From: Bacteroidales bacterium
Lineage (GTDB): Bacteria; Bacteroidota; Bacteroidia; Bacteroidales; WCHB1-69
DNA: 35,209 bases
NCBI GenBank assembly: GCA_028703095.1
Contig: JAQVNO010000008.1
Coordinates: 1 to 35,209, forward strand
Direction of reading: 5' to 3'
The notes beneath the pieces were generated by a model. That model was not told where the DNA came from. It saw only the letters and a program-made list of their open reading frames with translations, and ran no database searches. Both the position numbers and the translations under genes were made by a program. Of this stretch, positions 19,737 through 29,113 are shown piece by piece. Position 1 is the first letter of the stretch; every line of letters starts with the position of its first letter.

Positions 19737-20086
19737 AATTATTTAGAATTACATGTATAACAATCTTGTTATTAACCCTTATAACTAACGGATGTGTAAA
19801 ACAAAAGGATTGCGATTGTTCGGAAGTAATGACGGGCACATGGCAATATTTGGAAGAACCGGTGTATAAGGAGGTGTGTTCCTATAAAGAAGTAAAGATA
19901 GTAGCTGTTTTTACAGAAGAAGGAGGAGGTGATGTATATTTTACAGGTTCGGTGCCTTCACGGTATCAATCTTTAACACCGGTAGAGGTAAGATTATGTG
20001 CCAAGCTTGTATATGAAGGGTACCATATTCAGCCTGATGACTGTTGTGCTGCTTATAAATTAACCTGTATAGAAAAGGAGGACTAA
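19733..20086 (+). CDS. Small lipoprotein, divergent family copy 4
   Basis: Lipobox LITNGC then VKQKDCDC; start overlaps the preceding stop (ATGA). Confidence 0.7.
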   Translation: MKLFRITCITILLLTLITNGCVKQKDCDCSEVMTGTWQYLEEPVYKEVCSYKEVKIVAVFTEEGGGDVYFTGSVPSRYQSLTPVEVRLCAKLVYEGYHIQPDDCCAAYKLTCIEKED

Positions 20087-20089
20087 GTT

Positions 20090-20653
20090 ATGAAGAGGAT
20101 ATTACTTGTTTTAGGGTTCATATTTGTGATTAATTCTTTAATCTCACAAAATTTTAATTACAATCTACAATCTTATTATGCCGGTGGAGTTATCCAATAT
20201 TGGACGGACGATTCTACGTCCCTTAATATCATTGTAAAAAATATGGAAAATTACGGTGCTATCGTTGATAATCTGCATCTGTTGTTTTCCAATTCAACAG
20301 ATGAAATACTTGCAGATGACGAAGATGACAATATTATAATAAACAGTCTATCATTACCTCTCATCCACAAAGATGCTCTCATTGCAGCCATCAGTATAAA
20401 TTCCGATGATATTGCTTTTTTTAGCTATTCTAAATTAATAGAAAATGAACACATTTGGCTTAGGAATGAAGTCCTGATTAAGCTAAAGAACAACACTTTC
20501 TTTCAATCTATTATTCAGCCTATTCTTCAGAATTATGATATTGTATCTGTAAATGATGAAGGAGATAATGAATATAGTATTATTTGCAAAACGGAGACTG
20601 ATGTTATAACACTATCGAATTTATTGTATGATACGTCTCTGGTAATATATTAG
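20090..20653 (+). CDS. Signal peptide and propeptide portion of the subtilase, ended by in-frame TAG
   Basis: Signal peptide MKRILLVLGFIFVINSLISQ; same frame as 20681 ORF; reading across TAG gives LLYDTSLVIY*TPDFYSEINVNTNDPYFNNQWGL. Confidence 0.65.
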   Translation: MKRILLVLGFIFVINSLISQNFNYNLQSYYAGGVIQYWTDDSTSLNIIVKNMENYGAIVDNLHLLFSNSTDEILADDEDDNIIINSLSLPLIHKDALIAAISINSDDIAFFSYSKLIENEHIWLRNEVLIKLKNNTFFQSIIQPILQNYDIVSVNDEGDNEYSIICKTETDVITLSNLLYDTSLVIY

Positions 20654-20680
20654 ACACCTGATTTTTACAGTGAAATAAAT

Positions 20681-23600
20681 GTGAATACCAATGATCCTTA
20701 CTTTAATAACCAATGGGGATTAAAAAATACGGGGCAGAGTGGTGGTAGTTATAATGTTGATATTCAAGCGGAAAACGCATGGGCGTTTTTGTGGAATGCC
20801 ATTGGAAATAAGGGAATCCCTGTAAAGGTAGCTGTTATAGATCAGGGAGTAGAACCACACGAAGATTTGTATGACGGAGGAGGAATATGCGCAGTGTTGG
20901 AAGGATATACGGCCAATGGAGACGGAACAGGTAGACCAAGGTCAAATCACAATCATGGACAATGTTGTGCAGGTATCATATCTGCAAGACATAATAGTAT
21001 TGGTGTAGCGGGGATCGCACCTAATTCACTAATCGTTCCGATACGAATATTTAAAAATAATATGAAGGCATTTAGTGCAAAAAAAATTGCAAATTCAATA
21101 ATCAAAGCATATTCAGATTATGAAGCAAAAATATTGAGCAACTCATGGTCAGGGTCCATAGAAAATGCTTTGATTACAGACGCTTTTGATAAAGCAACAG
21201 AAGCGGGGTGTGTAGTGGTTTGTGGATCTGGAAATGATAACAGGTTGGTTGATTTTCCGGCTCGTTTAACCAATGTAATTGCTGTAGGAGGAGTAGATAG
21301 ATGCGGGATTAGATCGGGGAAATTAGAGAATGTTCCGAATTCTTGCGACCCATGGGGTTTCGGGGGCAGTTGTTATGGTGATTCATTGGATGTTGTTGCT
21401 CCCGGTACAAATGTTCCTACAATTGACAGGGAAGGAAGTTATGGTTATAACTCCGGTAATTACAGGCAAGATTTCAATGGTACATCTGCTGCCTGTCCGC
21501 ATGTGTCCGGGATTGCCGCCTTAATCTTGTCTGCTAATTCTAATTTAACCCAATTGCAAGTACGGAATATTATCGAATCTACCGCTCAAAAAGTGGGGGG
21601 GTACTCCTACCAAACTTATGCAGGGCATCCCAATGGAACATGGCATGAAGAAGTAGGTTATGGATTAGTTAATGCTCATAAAGCGGTAGTTTATGCATTT
21701 ATGTATGGTCATGATATTACAATTTCGGGAGAAACTAATGTTAGTACCTGTAATACTTATACATATACTTGTAATATTTATCGCTCCGATTTGTTCACAT
21801 ATCAATGGTCTTGTAGTTCTAATTTAGCAATTGTCGAACAAAATGGATATACTATCACTATAGCACCCATTAGTGCAGGAAATGGTACTCTTACAGTTAA
21901 TGTATATGCACAAGGAAAGTTGATGTACACAATTCAAGAAAATGTTTCAGTGAGTGGAACGTTTTTATCTCTTATTCCTATTTCTACAACCCCTTTAAGT
22001 ATTACCTGTAATACTACTTGGACAGGTACGGATCATTTATTAGCTGTGCCTCTTACCGTAGAATCAGGTGCTACATTGACTGTTACCGGTCAAATTTATT
22101 GTACGGTAAATACTTTGATTTATGTCAAATCCGGCGGCAAACTCATTCTTGACGGAGGCACATTAACCAATGCTTGTACCGATGAATTATGGCAAGGAAT
22201 ATTTGTAGAAGGGAATCCCAACGATTCGACACAAGCCGATAGTTTGCAGGGAGTAGTTGAGTTAATCAACGGCGCCGAAATACAAAATGCAGAATGTGGC
22301 ATTAATGTCGGATTAGAAAAGTTAGGGATAGCTCCGGAAATGTGTGTTGCCGGTGGTGGCATTGTTAGAGCAACGAACGCATCGTTTATTAATAATAAAA
22401 AAGCGGTAGAATTCGGACCGTATACTCGCCATACTAAAAGAGGAACGGTAACATTAAATAGAAATGCAAGTTATTTTAGGTTGTGTACATTTAAAATTGA
22501 TAACAATGCTTTGTTTAGTCTATCAAATTTTAAGCAGCATGTGAATTTGTTAGAAGTAAGAGAAGTTACTTTTGAGGGGTGTTCGTTTGAAAGTATAAAC
22601 CATACGGGAAGTGCTATACAATCGCTATCTTCGGGATTTATTTTGAGGGATTATTCGTTGGGATTAATCAATGGAATACGAAGTACGATTAGTAATTTTA
22701 ATACGGCAATACAGATAAAAGACGGAGGCACAAAAGCGAGTACGATTAATAATACCACTTTTGAAGATAATAATATAGGAATACTTGCCGAAGGAACGGA
22801 TGCAATCTATATTCAATCCGATACCTTTTATATTCCGTATAGTCCCTATTTTGGACCAACTACAGGAGTGTCGCTAACAAAATGCAGTAAATTTGAAATA
22901 GACAATAATTATTTTAACGGAGACAATAATTGCAATTACGGATTAATTATTATAAAATCGGGAATAAATAGCAATATAGTAGAACATAACTTTTTTACTA
23001 ATTTAAGTACAGCTTGCATAGCCTACGGTAAAAATTCGGATGGAGAAAACGGAACTGTTGGTTTGCAATATTATTGCAATTGGTTTGAAAATAATAATAC
23101 CGATATTTATGTCGGTGATTATGAAAACGAAACGGGAACGATTCGCTATATACAAGGCGAAAACAATAATGCTTGCAACAATGTATTTTCAACCAACGGT
23201 TCGAGTTTGAATTCGATGAATTTCCAGTTTCAATATTATTATAAAAATAACAACAATAACCAAACACCAAGAAATATATCGTCAAATATAGATACGGTAT
23301 ATAAATTAAGTGATAAATGTGAACAAATAGGAATTATCAATCCGAATATACATGTAGAAAGACCGAATGATTGGCAAATAACCAAAGGCAATGAATACAC
23401 GTTAATCAATGGAATGTTAACATCGGTAAAAAATCAATATGCCGGATATAATCATATCAATTTGGATTGGGAAGTTTATTATAATGGGAATCCGGTGATT
23501 GTTGACTCATTAGTGTATTATGGTGCTGAAATCTCTTATGATACCACCATATATTATGATGATGGGCGTCCAACTCTTGATACGGTTTTTACCTATAGAC

Positions 23601-24433
23601 TCATTGATTCGATTGTGTATTATTATAATTATATTGTACCTGAAGATTTAGAGACAAAGGTAAATTTATATTTTCAAATCAATGATTTACAATCGCAATT
23701 ATCGGGAATATGTCAAGAAGCAATGTATTATATTCATAGCGATAGTATCATTGATTTAGATATATATCACGACTGGCTATTACGAGATAGTACTCCTGAA
23801 GCCGATTATGTTTTATCGGAAAGTTATTATGAAGAGGAAAATTATTCGTCGGCATTAAACGCATTAAATGCTGTTTCAACAAAATATCAATTCTACGATG
23901 CAAATGAATATACTAACTATGTAAATTTGTTTAAAGTGAAAGATAGTCTTCGAATAAAAAATTTGAGTTGGGATAGTATTGAAACATCATCATGGGAAAT
24001 GATAACGTTAAACAGTATAGCCAATTCGGGAATAAATGGTGCAGCGTTAAAAGCGCAAGCTATCGAAACAGGATATTATAGCACAACGTATGAAACAACC
24101 TACCCTCATATCCCTTTGCTTGATTTGTGTATGTATATTGCGAATTCAAATAGCGGTGACAATAACTCAAGACAAAATGTATCTTTGACCGAACAAAGTA
24201 ATGCAGAAACAAATTTGTATATCTATCCTAATCCTGCGAACGATAAATTAACGGTTAAATGCAATAATATAAAAGAGATAAGAATTTATGATATTGTTGG
24301 TAAAGAGGTAGGAAAATATACCATAAATAATAACAATGCAGAAATACAAGTTAGTAATTTATGTCCCGGTGTTTATTTTATTGCAGTTAAAACAGAAACG
24401 GGAACACTTACCAAGCGCTTTGTGAAGGAATAG
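20681..24433 (+). CDS. S8 subtilisin-like protease with beta-helix-like repeats and T9SS C-terminal domain
   Basis: Catalytic motifs VAVIDQGVEPHEDL (Asp), NHNHGQCCAGIISA (His), NGTSAACPHVSGIAALIL (Ser); Asn-rich repeats in the middle; C-terminal YIYPNPANDKLTV...GVYFIAVKTETGTLTKRFVKE. Confidence 0.85.
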   Translation: MNTNDPYFNNQWGLKNTGQSGGSYNVDIQAENAWAFLWNAIGNKGIPVKVAVIDQGVEPHEDLYDGGGICAVLEGYTANGDGTGRPRSNHNHGQCCAGIISARHNSIGVAGIAPNSLIVPIRIFKNNMKAFSAKKIANSIIKAYSDYEAKILSNSWSGSIENALITDAFDKATEAGCVVVCGSGNDNRLVDFPARLTNVIAVGGVDRCGIRSGKLENVPNSCDPWGFGGSCYGDSLDVVAPGTNVPTIDREGSYGYNSGNYRQDFNGTSAACPHVSGIAALILSANSNLTQLQVRNIIESTAQKVGGYSYQTYAGHPNGTWHEEVGYGLVNAHKAVVYAFMYGHDITISGETNVSTCNTYTYTCNIYRSDLFTYQWSCSSNLAIVEQNGYTITIAPISAGNGTLTVNVYAQGKLMYTIQENVSVSGTFLSLIPISTTPLSITCNTTWTGTDHLLAVPLTVESGATLTVTGQIYCTVNTLIYVKSGGKLILDGGTLTNACTDELWQGIFVEGNPNDSTQADSLQGVVELINGAEIQNAECGINVGLEKLGIAPEMCVAGGGIVRATNASFINNKKAVEFGPYTRHTKRGTVTLNRNASYFRLCTFKIDNNALFSLSNFKQHVNLLEVREVTFEGCSFESINHTGSAIQSLSSGFILRDYSLGLINGIRSTISNFNTAIQIKDGGTKASTINNTTFEDNNIGILAEGTDAIYIQSDTFYIPYSPYFGPTTGVSLTKCSKFEIDNNYFNGDNNCNYGLIIIKSGINSNIVEHNFFTNLSTACIAYGKNSDGENGTVGLQYYCNWFENNNTDIYVGDYENETGTIRYIQGENNNACNNVFSTNGSSLNSMNFQFQYYYKNNNNNQTPRNISSNIDTVYKLSDKCEQIGIINPNIHVERPNDWQITKGNEYTLINGMLTSVKNQYAGYNHINLDWEVYYNGNPVIVDSLVYYGAEISYDTTIYYDDGRPTLDTVFTYRLIDSIVYYYNYIVPEDLETKVNLYFQINDLQSQLSGICQEAMYYIHSDSIIDLDIYHDWLLRDSTPEADYVLSESYYEEENYSSALNALNAVSTKYQFYDANEYTNYVNLFKVKDSLRIKNLSWDSIETSSWEMITLNSIANSGINGAALKAQAIETGYYSTTYETTYPHIPLLDLCMYIANSNSGDNNSRQNVSLTEQSNAETNLYIYPNPANDKLTVKCNNIKEIRIYDIVGKEVGKYTINNNNAEIQVSNLCPGVYFIAVKTETGTLTKRFVKE

Positions 24434-24457
24434 ATAACTTTATTTCTTTATAAAAAC

Positions 24458-24488
24458 AAAGAGGACAACATAACATACAGTCCTCTTT
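24458..24488. terminator. Bidirectional terminator between subtilase and pstS
   Basis: AAAGAGGAC...GTCCTCTTT inverted repeat with flanking A/T runs. Confidence 0.75.
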
Positions 24489-24512
24489 TTATTTTAAATA
24501 ATTAATAAAAAC

Positions 24513-25328
24513 TTAATTTAATGGAATATATCCCACTTCAGAAACGATTTTTTGTCCGGCAGCAGAAAGCACATAGTCGATAAAGGGCTTTACCTTGGCT
24601 TCAGCTTTCTTTTCATAATAGAAAAACAAAGGACGAACAATGGGGTAGCTTTTATTTTTTGCATTGGCAAAGCTGGGAAGTACAAATGTTTTTCCGTCAT
24701 ACGATACTTTCAGTGCTTTTACTTCATTATTCAGATATGCCAATCCTACATAGCCGATAGCGCCTTTGGTTTGACTTACCGACTGGATAATAGCACCGGT
24801 TGCGGGCATGGAAAGTACGGAATTTTTGTAGTTTTTGTTTTTCATAACATGTTCTTTAAAAAATTCGTACGTGCCGGAGCTTGTTTCACGGGAATACACA
24901 ACGATAGCCATATCGGCACCTCCCACTTGTTTCCAATTGGTGATTTTACCGGTATAAATATCTTCCAATTGTTGGCGCGTTAATTGAGCGACAGTATTCG
25001 ATTTATTCACAATAACTGCCAATGCATCGTAAGCAATGATTTTTTCTACTTGCATTTTTCCTGCTTGTTGAAACTTGGCTTTTTCATCAAATTTCATTTT
25101 ACGTGATGCCATGGCAATATCGGTGGTTCCGCTTAATAAGGCAGAAATGCCCACGCCACTGCCTCCTCCGGTAACCGTTAATCGGGCTTTTGGATGCAAT
25201 TTCATATAGGTTTCACTTTCTTTTTGTGCCAGCGGCAATACCGTATCGCTGCCTTTGATACGTTGGGCGATACTTGTTTGAATTACTGTGATGGTTATCA
25301 GAACCATCGTTAAAAACATCTTTTTCAT
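24513..25328 (-). CDS. pstS: Phosphate-binding protein PstS
   Basis: IKGSDTVLPLAQKESETYM, TGGGSGVGISALLSGTTDIAMASR, YTGKITNWKQVGGADMAIVVYSRETSSGTYEFF. Confidence 0.95.
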   Translation of the reverse strand: MKKMFLTMVLITITVIQTSIAQRIKGSDTVLPLAQKESETYMKLHPKARLTVTGGGSGVGISALLSGTTDIAMASRKMKFDEKAKFQQAGKMQVEKIIAYDALAVIVNKSNTVAQLTRQQLEDIYTGKITNWKQVGGADMAIVVYSRETSSGTYEFFKEHVMKNKNYKNSVLSMPATGAIIQSVSQTKGAIGYVGLAYLNNEVKALKVSYDGKTFVLPSFANAKNKSYPIVRPLFFYYEKKAEAKVKPFIDYVLSAAGQKIVSEVGYIPLN

Positions 25329-25357
25329 TTCTTTTTATATTTTAAAATTATTTTTTC

Positions 25358-26629
25358 TTAGAATTTATATTGTAATCTACAGGTAAAGGTATTATCATAG
25401 AGGTCTTTTTCGTAGCCGTTAAGATTTGATGTTGTTTCGTTCATTGCCCAATCGAAATAACCCATCAGCCTGAGGTGGGCGTTGATACGGAAAAGATAGC
25501 CAAAACCTATGTTTTGTTTCATGATATCGCCTTTGGTAGTGCCACCTTTACCTATTTCGTTACCGGCAACTTGTATATTGGGGTCGTATTGGTCGTATTT
25601 CAATACTATGGAATGACGACCGAAATCTTGAATAAAATAAGCAACAAAACTTAAAAAATCTCTGCGATAGGTTTTCCCCTGGGGTAATGCAGAAGTCGAA
25701 GGGCTGGCAGATGACTCTTTTAAGCCGGGCTGTTTCCCGCTGATAACTTCAACGCGTAGGTTTGTCATTCCTAATCCGGTTGAAATCAATAGTTGTGCAT
25801 CTCCACCGTAATACATTCTTTCGGAATAATTACCCAAACCATCGTTGTGTTTGAGGATAAATTCTTTGTCTTTCATTTGGAAAACAGTATCATTGCCTTG
25901 ATATACACTTCCGTAGTAAAAGGAAGCTCCTAAGCCGAATTGAACATTATCGAAACTTTTTTTATAGCTTAGATGTGATATCCAATCTTTTTTATTATCA
26001 TTATCTTGATTAATGCCATTCCCGCCAAACAATCCGGTTTCGAGTTTAAGTCCATTGAGAGGGTGGTTTTTAGGTCCTTGAATAATCAGAGCCGCTCCTA
26101 AATCGCGTTCTCCGGGAAATAAGTTTAGACATCCGGTGCTTCGTTCGGGCGATTCACGCAAGCTTGATGAATACGAGATTTCATTTCCGAAAGGACGGTC
26201 AAAAACACCTGCTTTTACCGAAATCCCATTAATCCAAGGATCGGTAAACATAAAATAGGCATCTTTCAATCCGATTCCTTTTTCGGTAATGTCTACTTGA
26301 AAAACGCCCGACGTTGCCATGTTGGCAATTTTATCGGAATACGTTAATTTTACCCTTCCGCGACGAATACCCATGCGCATATAGGTAGATTCCTCATCTG
26401 ATTTAGCGGCACCTACTTTTAATTTTGATTTTTCTTGTCCTCCTTGAAAATCGGCTTGTACATACCCCGACAATTTAAATTTACTTAAAAAGCCGACAGA
26501 AGTGCTCAATTCTTCTACCTGATTTTCTACTTTTTCAAGAGGGGTTTGTTCTGTTTCTTGGGCTGATAGAATACTCCATAATCCCAACATAACACCTAAT
26601 AATAATGTTTTCTTTACGAATGCTTGCAT
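25358..26629 (-). CDS. Phosphate-selective porin, OprO/OprP family
   Basis: FKLSGYVQADFQGG, RMGIRRGRVKLTYSDKIA, KAGVFDRPFGNEISYSSSLRESPERS; C-terminal FTCRLQYKF. Confidence 0.85.
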   Translation of the reverse strand: MQAFVKKTLLLGVMLGLWSILSAQETEQTPLEKVENQVEELSTSVGFLSKFKLSGYVQADFQGGQEKSKLKVGAAKSDEESTYMRMGIRRGRVKLTYSDKIANMATSGVFQVDITEKGIGLKDAYFMFTDPWINGISVKAGVFDRPFGNEISYSSSLRESPERSTGCLNLFPGERDLGAALIIQGPKNHPLNGLKLETGLFGGNGINQDNDNKKDWISHLSYKKSFDNVQFGLGASFYYGSVYQGNDTVFQMKDKEFILKHNDGLGNYSERMYYGGDAQLLISTGLGMTNLRVEVISGKQPGLKESSASPSTSALPQGKTYRRDFLSFVAYFIQDFGRHSIVLKYDQYDPNIQVAGNEIGKGGTTKGDIMKQNIGFGYLFRINAHLRLMGYFDWAMNETTSNLNGYEKDLYDNTFTCRLQYKF

Positions 26630-26669
26630 TTTCTTTTTTTTTTAATTTTTCTTTTTAATTTTTTATGCT

Positions 26670-26727
26670 GCAAAAGTAAATGCAATGAATTACGATAGTA
26701 TAAAGATAAAATTACAATTATGTGAAG
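26670..26727 (-). promoter_or_regulatory. Candidate Pho box plus promoter of porin-pstS
   Basis: Minus strand CTTCACATAAT|TGTAATTTTAT|CTTTATACTAT|CGTAATTCATT|GCATTTACTTTTGC. Confidence 0.65.
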
Positions 26728-26795
26728 AAATGAGTTTTTAGAGGGGAGGGGTGATGTGGTGATTTCGTTTTCAGTTTTTTTGTCCGGACTCCCGT

Positions 26796-26825
26796 GTGCC
26801 GAGAGGTTTTTTCGTTCCGAAAAAT
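26796..26825. repeat. Dispersed repeat, inverted relative to 9333-9366
   Basis: GTGCCGAGAGGTTTTTTCGTTCCG matches the reverse complement of CGGAACGAAAAAAACCTCTCGGCAC apart from one A. Confidence 0.7.
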
Positions 26826-26946
26826 TAAGTTTGGGTGTGTGTATCTCTTTGCGTTTTAAGAGTAAGGGGGTGATTTTCCATTCACCCCCTCACTAAATTT
26901 GCCCTTTATCTATAGTATCGGGTTACATTCGTGTGCTATTATTGTA

Positions 26947-27160
26947 TGGTAACCCTCTCGCCCTTGCAAGTCTCCCCAGTTATTCGTATAGCTAATTTAT
27001 TTTTATATTAATGTACTCATGCTTTCCGCTTCGCTCCAAGTGGGGAGATTTAGAGGGGTGGGTTTTTGCAAAAATATACTTTTATTTTTATCCATAAAAT
27101 ATACTACATTAATTTTTAAAACCAAACACTTATAATAAAAGGGATAGATGGGAAATTACC
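26947..27160. repeat. Cassette tail repeat (REP-like arms split by an unrelated segment, then CACTTATAATAAAAGGGATAGATGG)
   Basis: CTCTCGCCCTTGCAAGTCTCCCCA...GTGGGGAGATTTAGAGGGGTGGGTTTTTG shared with 31760-31840; AAACACTTATAATAAAAGGGATAGATGG shared with 33591 onward. Confidence 0.75.
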
Positions 27161-27168
27161 CGAATTCA

Positions 27169-28221
27169 CTACCTACGTTTCTGATTAAATCCTATTATTT
27201 TAAATTTATAATCATCCTCTTTTATTGTTACAATCACAATATAATTTATTTTTTTAATAGGATTATTCCATTTAACTCGAACCGTATATAAAGGATATTT
27301 ATAATATAAAATATCTATTAAAATATCATTTTTATTTATTTCATAATTTAAACATGAATCTATATATATAGGTAATTGATAATCTACCTTTAATATTCCC
27401 CAAAAAAAAGAAGTAAAATTTGAAGTATCAATTTTATCTAATGCCCATTTTCTGAATGGCACTTGTTTTGGTATTTTATAAATATTAAAATCATAACCCC
27501 TATTATTTAAATACTGTCGATGCTTTCTCAAAGATTTAACGATCAATGTAGAATCAATAAAATAACTTAGATTAGTTGAATCCTTTTTAAAAGTAATGGT
27601 ATTAACAAAACGATATACAAAATCTTGAATATACTTTTTTTCAAGCTCAATTTCTTTACCCATTTTATCTATATTATTGGAGTCAATATAATATAATCCA
27701 TCAAGATTTGGTGATACAAATAAGTAACAAAAAAGTCCCGTTGACAATACTCCGTTAATAGTTTTTCCTAACATTACATCATAAATAAGCGGATATTCAA
27801 TAGCTCGATGTAATGGATAATTAAAATATCGTTTTAATTTCATTTTATAAGTATTCCCAACTTTAATTTTCTTGAAATGTTTATTTTTTTCGTTTGTTGT
27901 AACGACTTGAGCATAAACATCTCTCCATCCTATTTTTAAACCAAAACGAATCGTATATCCTTCAGAAAGCTTAGATATTTTTAGTACTTTACAATCATAA
28001 TAAGTAGAATCATTAATTAAAAAAGCAAAATCATTATTAGTTATCTGCTGATTTACCAAATCCAAGGAATCAAATGGGGTAACTACAACCGAATCTATAT
28101 GTATCCATAAATTATGAACACATACAAATGTATCTTTCTCTTTTATTGAAATTCTATCATATTGAGCAGAACTAAACAGAAATGAAATCAATAGAACCAT
28201 TAAAACAACCACTCTTCTCAT
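27169..28221 (-). CDS. Exported protein downstream of RHS unit E (candidate immunity/accessory)
   Basis: 350 aa with signal peptide MRRVVVLMVLLISFLFSSAQ; position directly after the toxin unit. Confidence 0.55.
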   Translation of the reverse strand: MRRVVVLMVLLISFLFSSAQYDRISIKEKDTFVCVHNLWIHIDSVVVTPFDSLDLVNQQITNNDFAFLINDSTYYDCKVLKISKLSEGYTIRFGLKIGWRDVYAQVVTTNEKNKHFKKIKVGNTYKMKLKRYFNYPLHRAIEYPLIYDVMLGKTINGVLSTGLFCYLFVSPNLDGLYYIDSNNIDKMGKEIELEKKYIQDFVYRFVNTITFKKDSTNLSYFIDSTLIVKSLRKHRQYLNNRGYDFNIYKIPKQVPFRKWALDKIDTSNFTSFFWGILKVDYQLPIYIDSCLNYEINKNDILIDILYYKYPLYTVRVKWNNPIKKINYIVIVTIKEDDYKFKIIGFNQKRR

Positions 28222-28233
28222 AATTAATTTAAT

Positions 28234-29005
28234 TTAAGGACATGGACTTGCTTTTACTTCATGAACATATTTAAATATATCATAATCTGGGCTATAATCT
28301 TCAACTATAGTCCCATCAGAATTATTTTTCCACGTATGCCATGCTGGTTGAATATTTCGATGTGATTTCATCGATATTTTACCTAATTCGTAAGATTCTG
28401 TTACTTCATGCATTATTCCTTTTCCTGTTCCTCCATCTATTTTTTCTAAATTATCTGGATTAACAAATTGATTTGTTTTAACACCAGGCAAAGGAAGCTC
28501 TTCAATAATAAAAGGCTTATTTGATGTTATAATTTCAGCTGTAGATGCATTAAAAATAAATTCTGTCCCAAGAAATGCACCGCCATAAAAATCAGCTCCA
28601 TCAGGAGTTATATTTGCTATTTTCTGCAGTAATATTAACTTCAATATTTGGATTATTTATAGCATCTAAGACTTGTTGTTCATATTGGGTCTGTGCTTTC
28701 CCTGAAGCTTTTAATTCTCCGGTTTCTTCATTTCTTGTAATATTTAAATTTGGTGCACTTTGTTTTAATTGATCGGTTGCTTCATTAGCCAACAATCCAG
28801 TTATTTTTACAATATAATCCATCCCCGTCGGGTCCACATACTTCATCGGATTATTCGCACAATACGTATACGGTGAAATAGAAGGATATTTCTCAAACAT
28901 CATAGTTTTAAGGCTACACCCCTCTAAATCAATACAAGTGGAGAGTTGCCCCATAGCATATTGCGAGTTTATTGCCTTAAAATTATTGACTATATATTCC
29001 TTCAT
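28234..29005 (-). pseudogene. RHS unit E: core remnant with HEVTE-family C-terminal domain, split by a frameshift
   Basis: ORF 28601-29005 (PSISPYTYCANNPMKYVDPTG) and ORF 28234-28644 (DGADFYGGAFLG...GKGIMHEVTESYELGKIS) join after a 1-nt shift at about 28601-28610. Confidence 0.65.
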
Positions 29006-29027
29006 CGCTTTGCTTTAGCCTTGTTTT
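29001..29027 (-). repeat. Header repeat upstream of and including the unit E start
   Basis: Minus strand AAAAACAAGGCTAAAGCAAAGCGATGAA; also at 30320-30345 and 33524-33551. Confidence 0.85.
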
Positions 29028-29113
29028 TCTCTCTACTTTTTCTTAACACTTTGAATTTCTTTATTATATTTTTTCTTTATCGAAAATACATAACATGGGA
29101 CACTACTCAATAC

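Noticed and set aside
20651-20653. TAG recoded genome-wide as a sense codon
   Set aside because: TAG ends other sensible genes here (18665 lipoprotein copy 3; 24433 after the T9SS KRFVKE tail), so general reassignment is unlikely; a local event is preferred.
26866-26889. GGGGGTGA/TCACCCCC hairpin as a terminator
   Set aside because: Strong stem but no adjacent T-run and no gene ending nearby; function unclear.
28595-28610. prfB-like programmed +1 frameshift in unit E
   Set aside because: Needed shift is +1 at a stop, but UCC-UGA is a poor slip site and no upstream stimulator is evident; mutation or sequencing indel is simpler.
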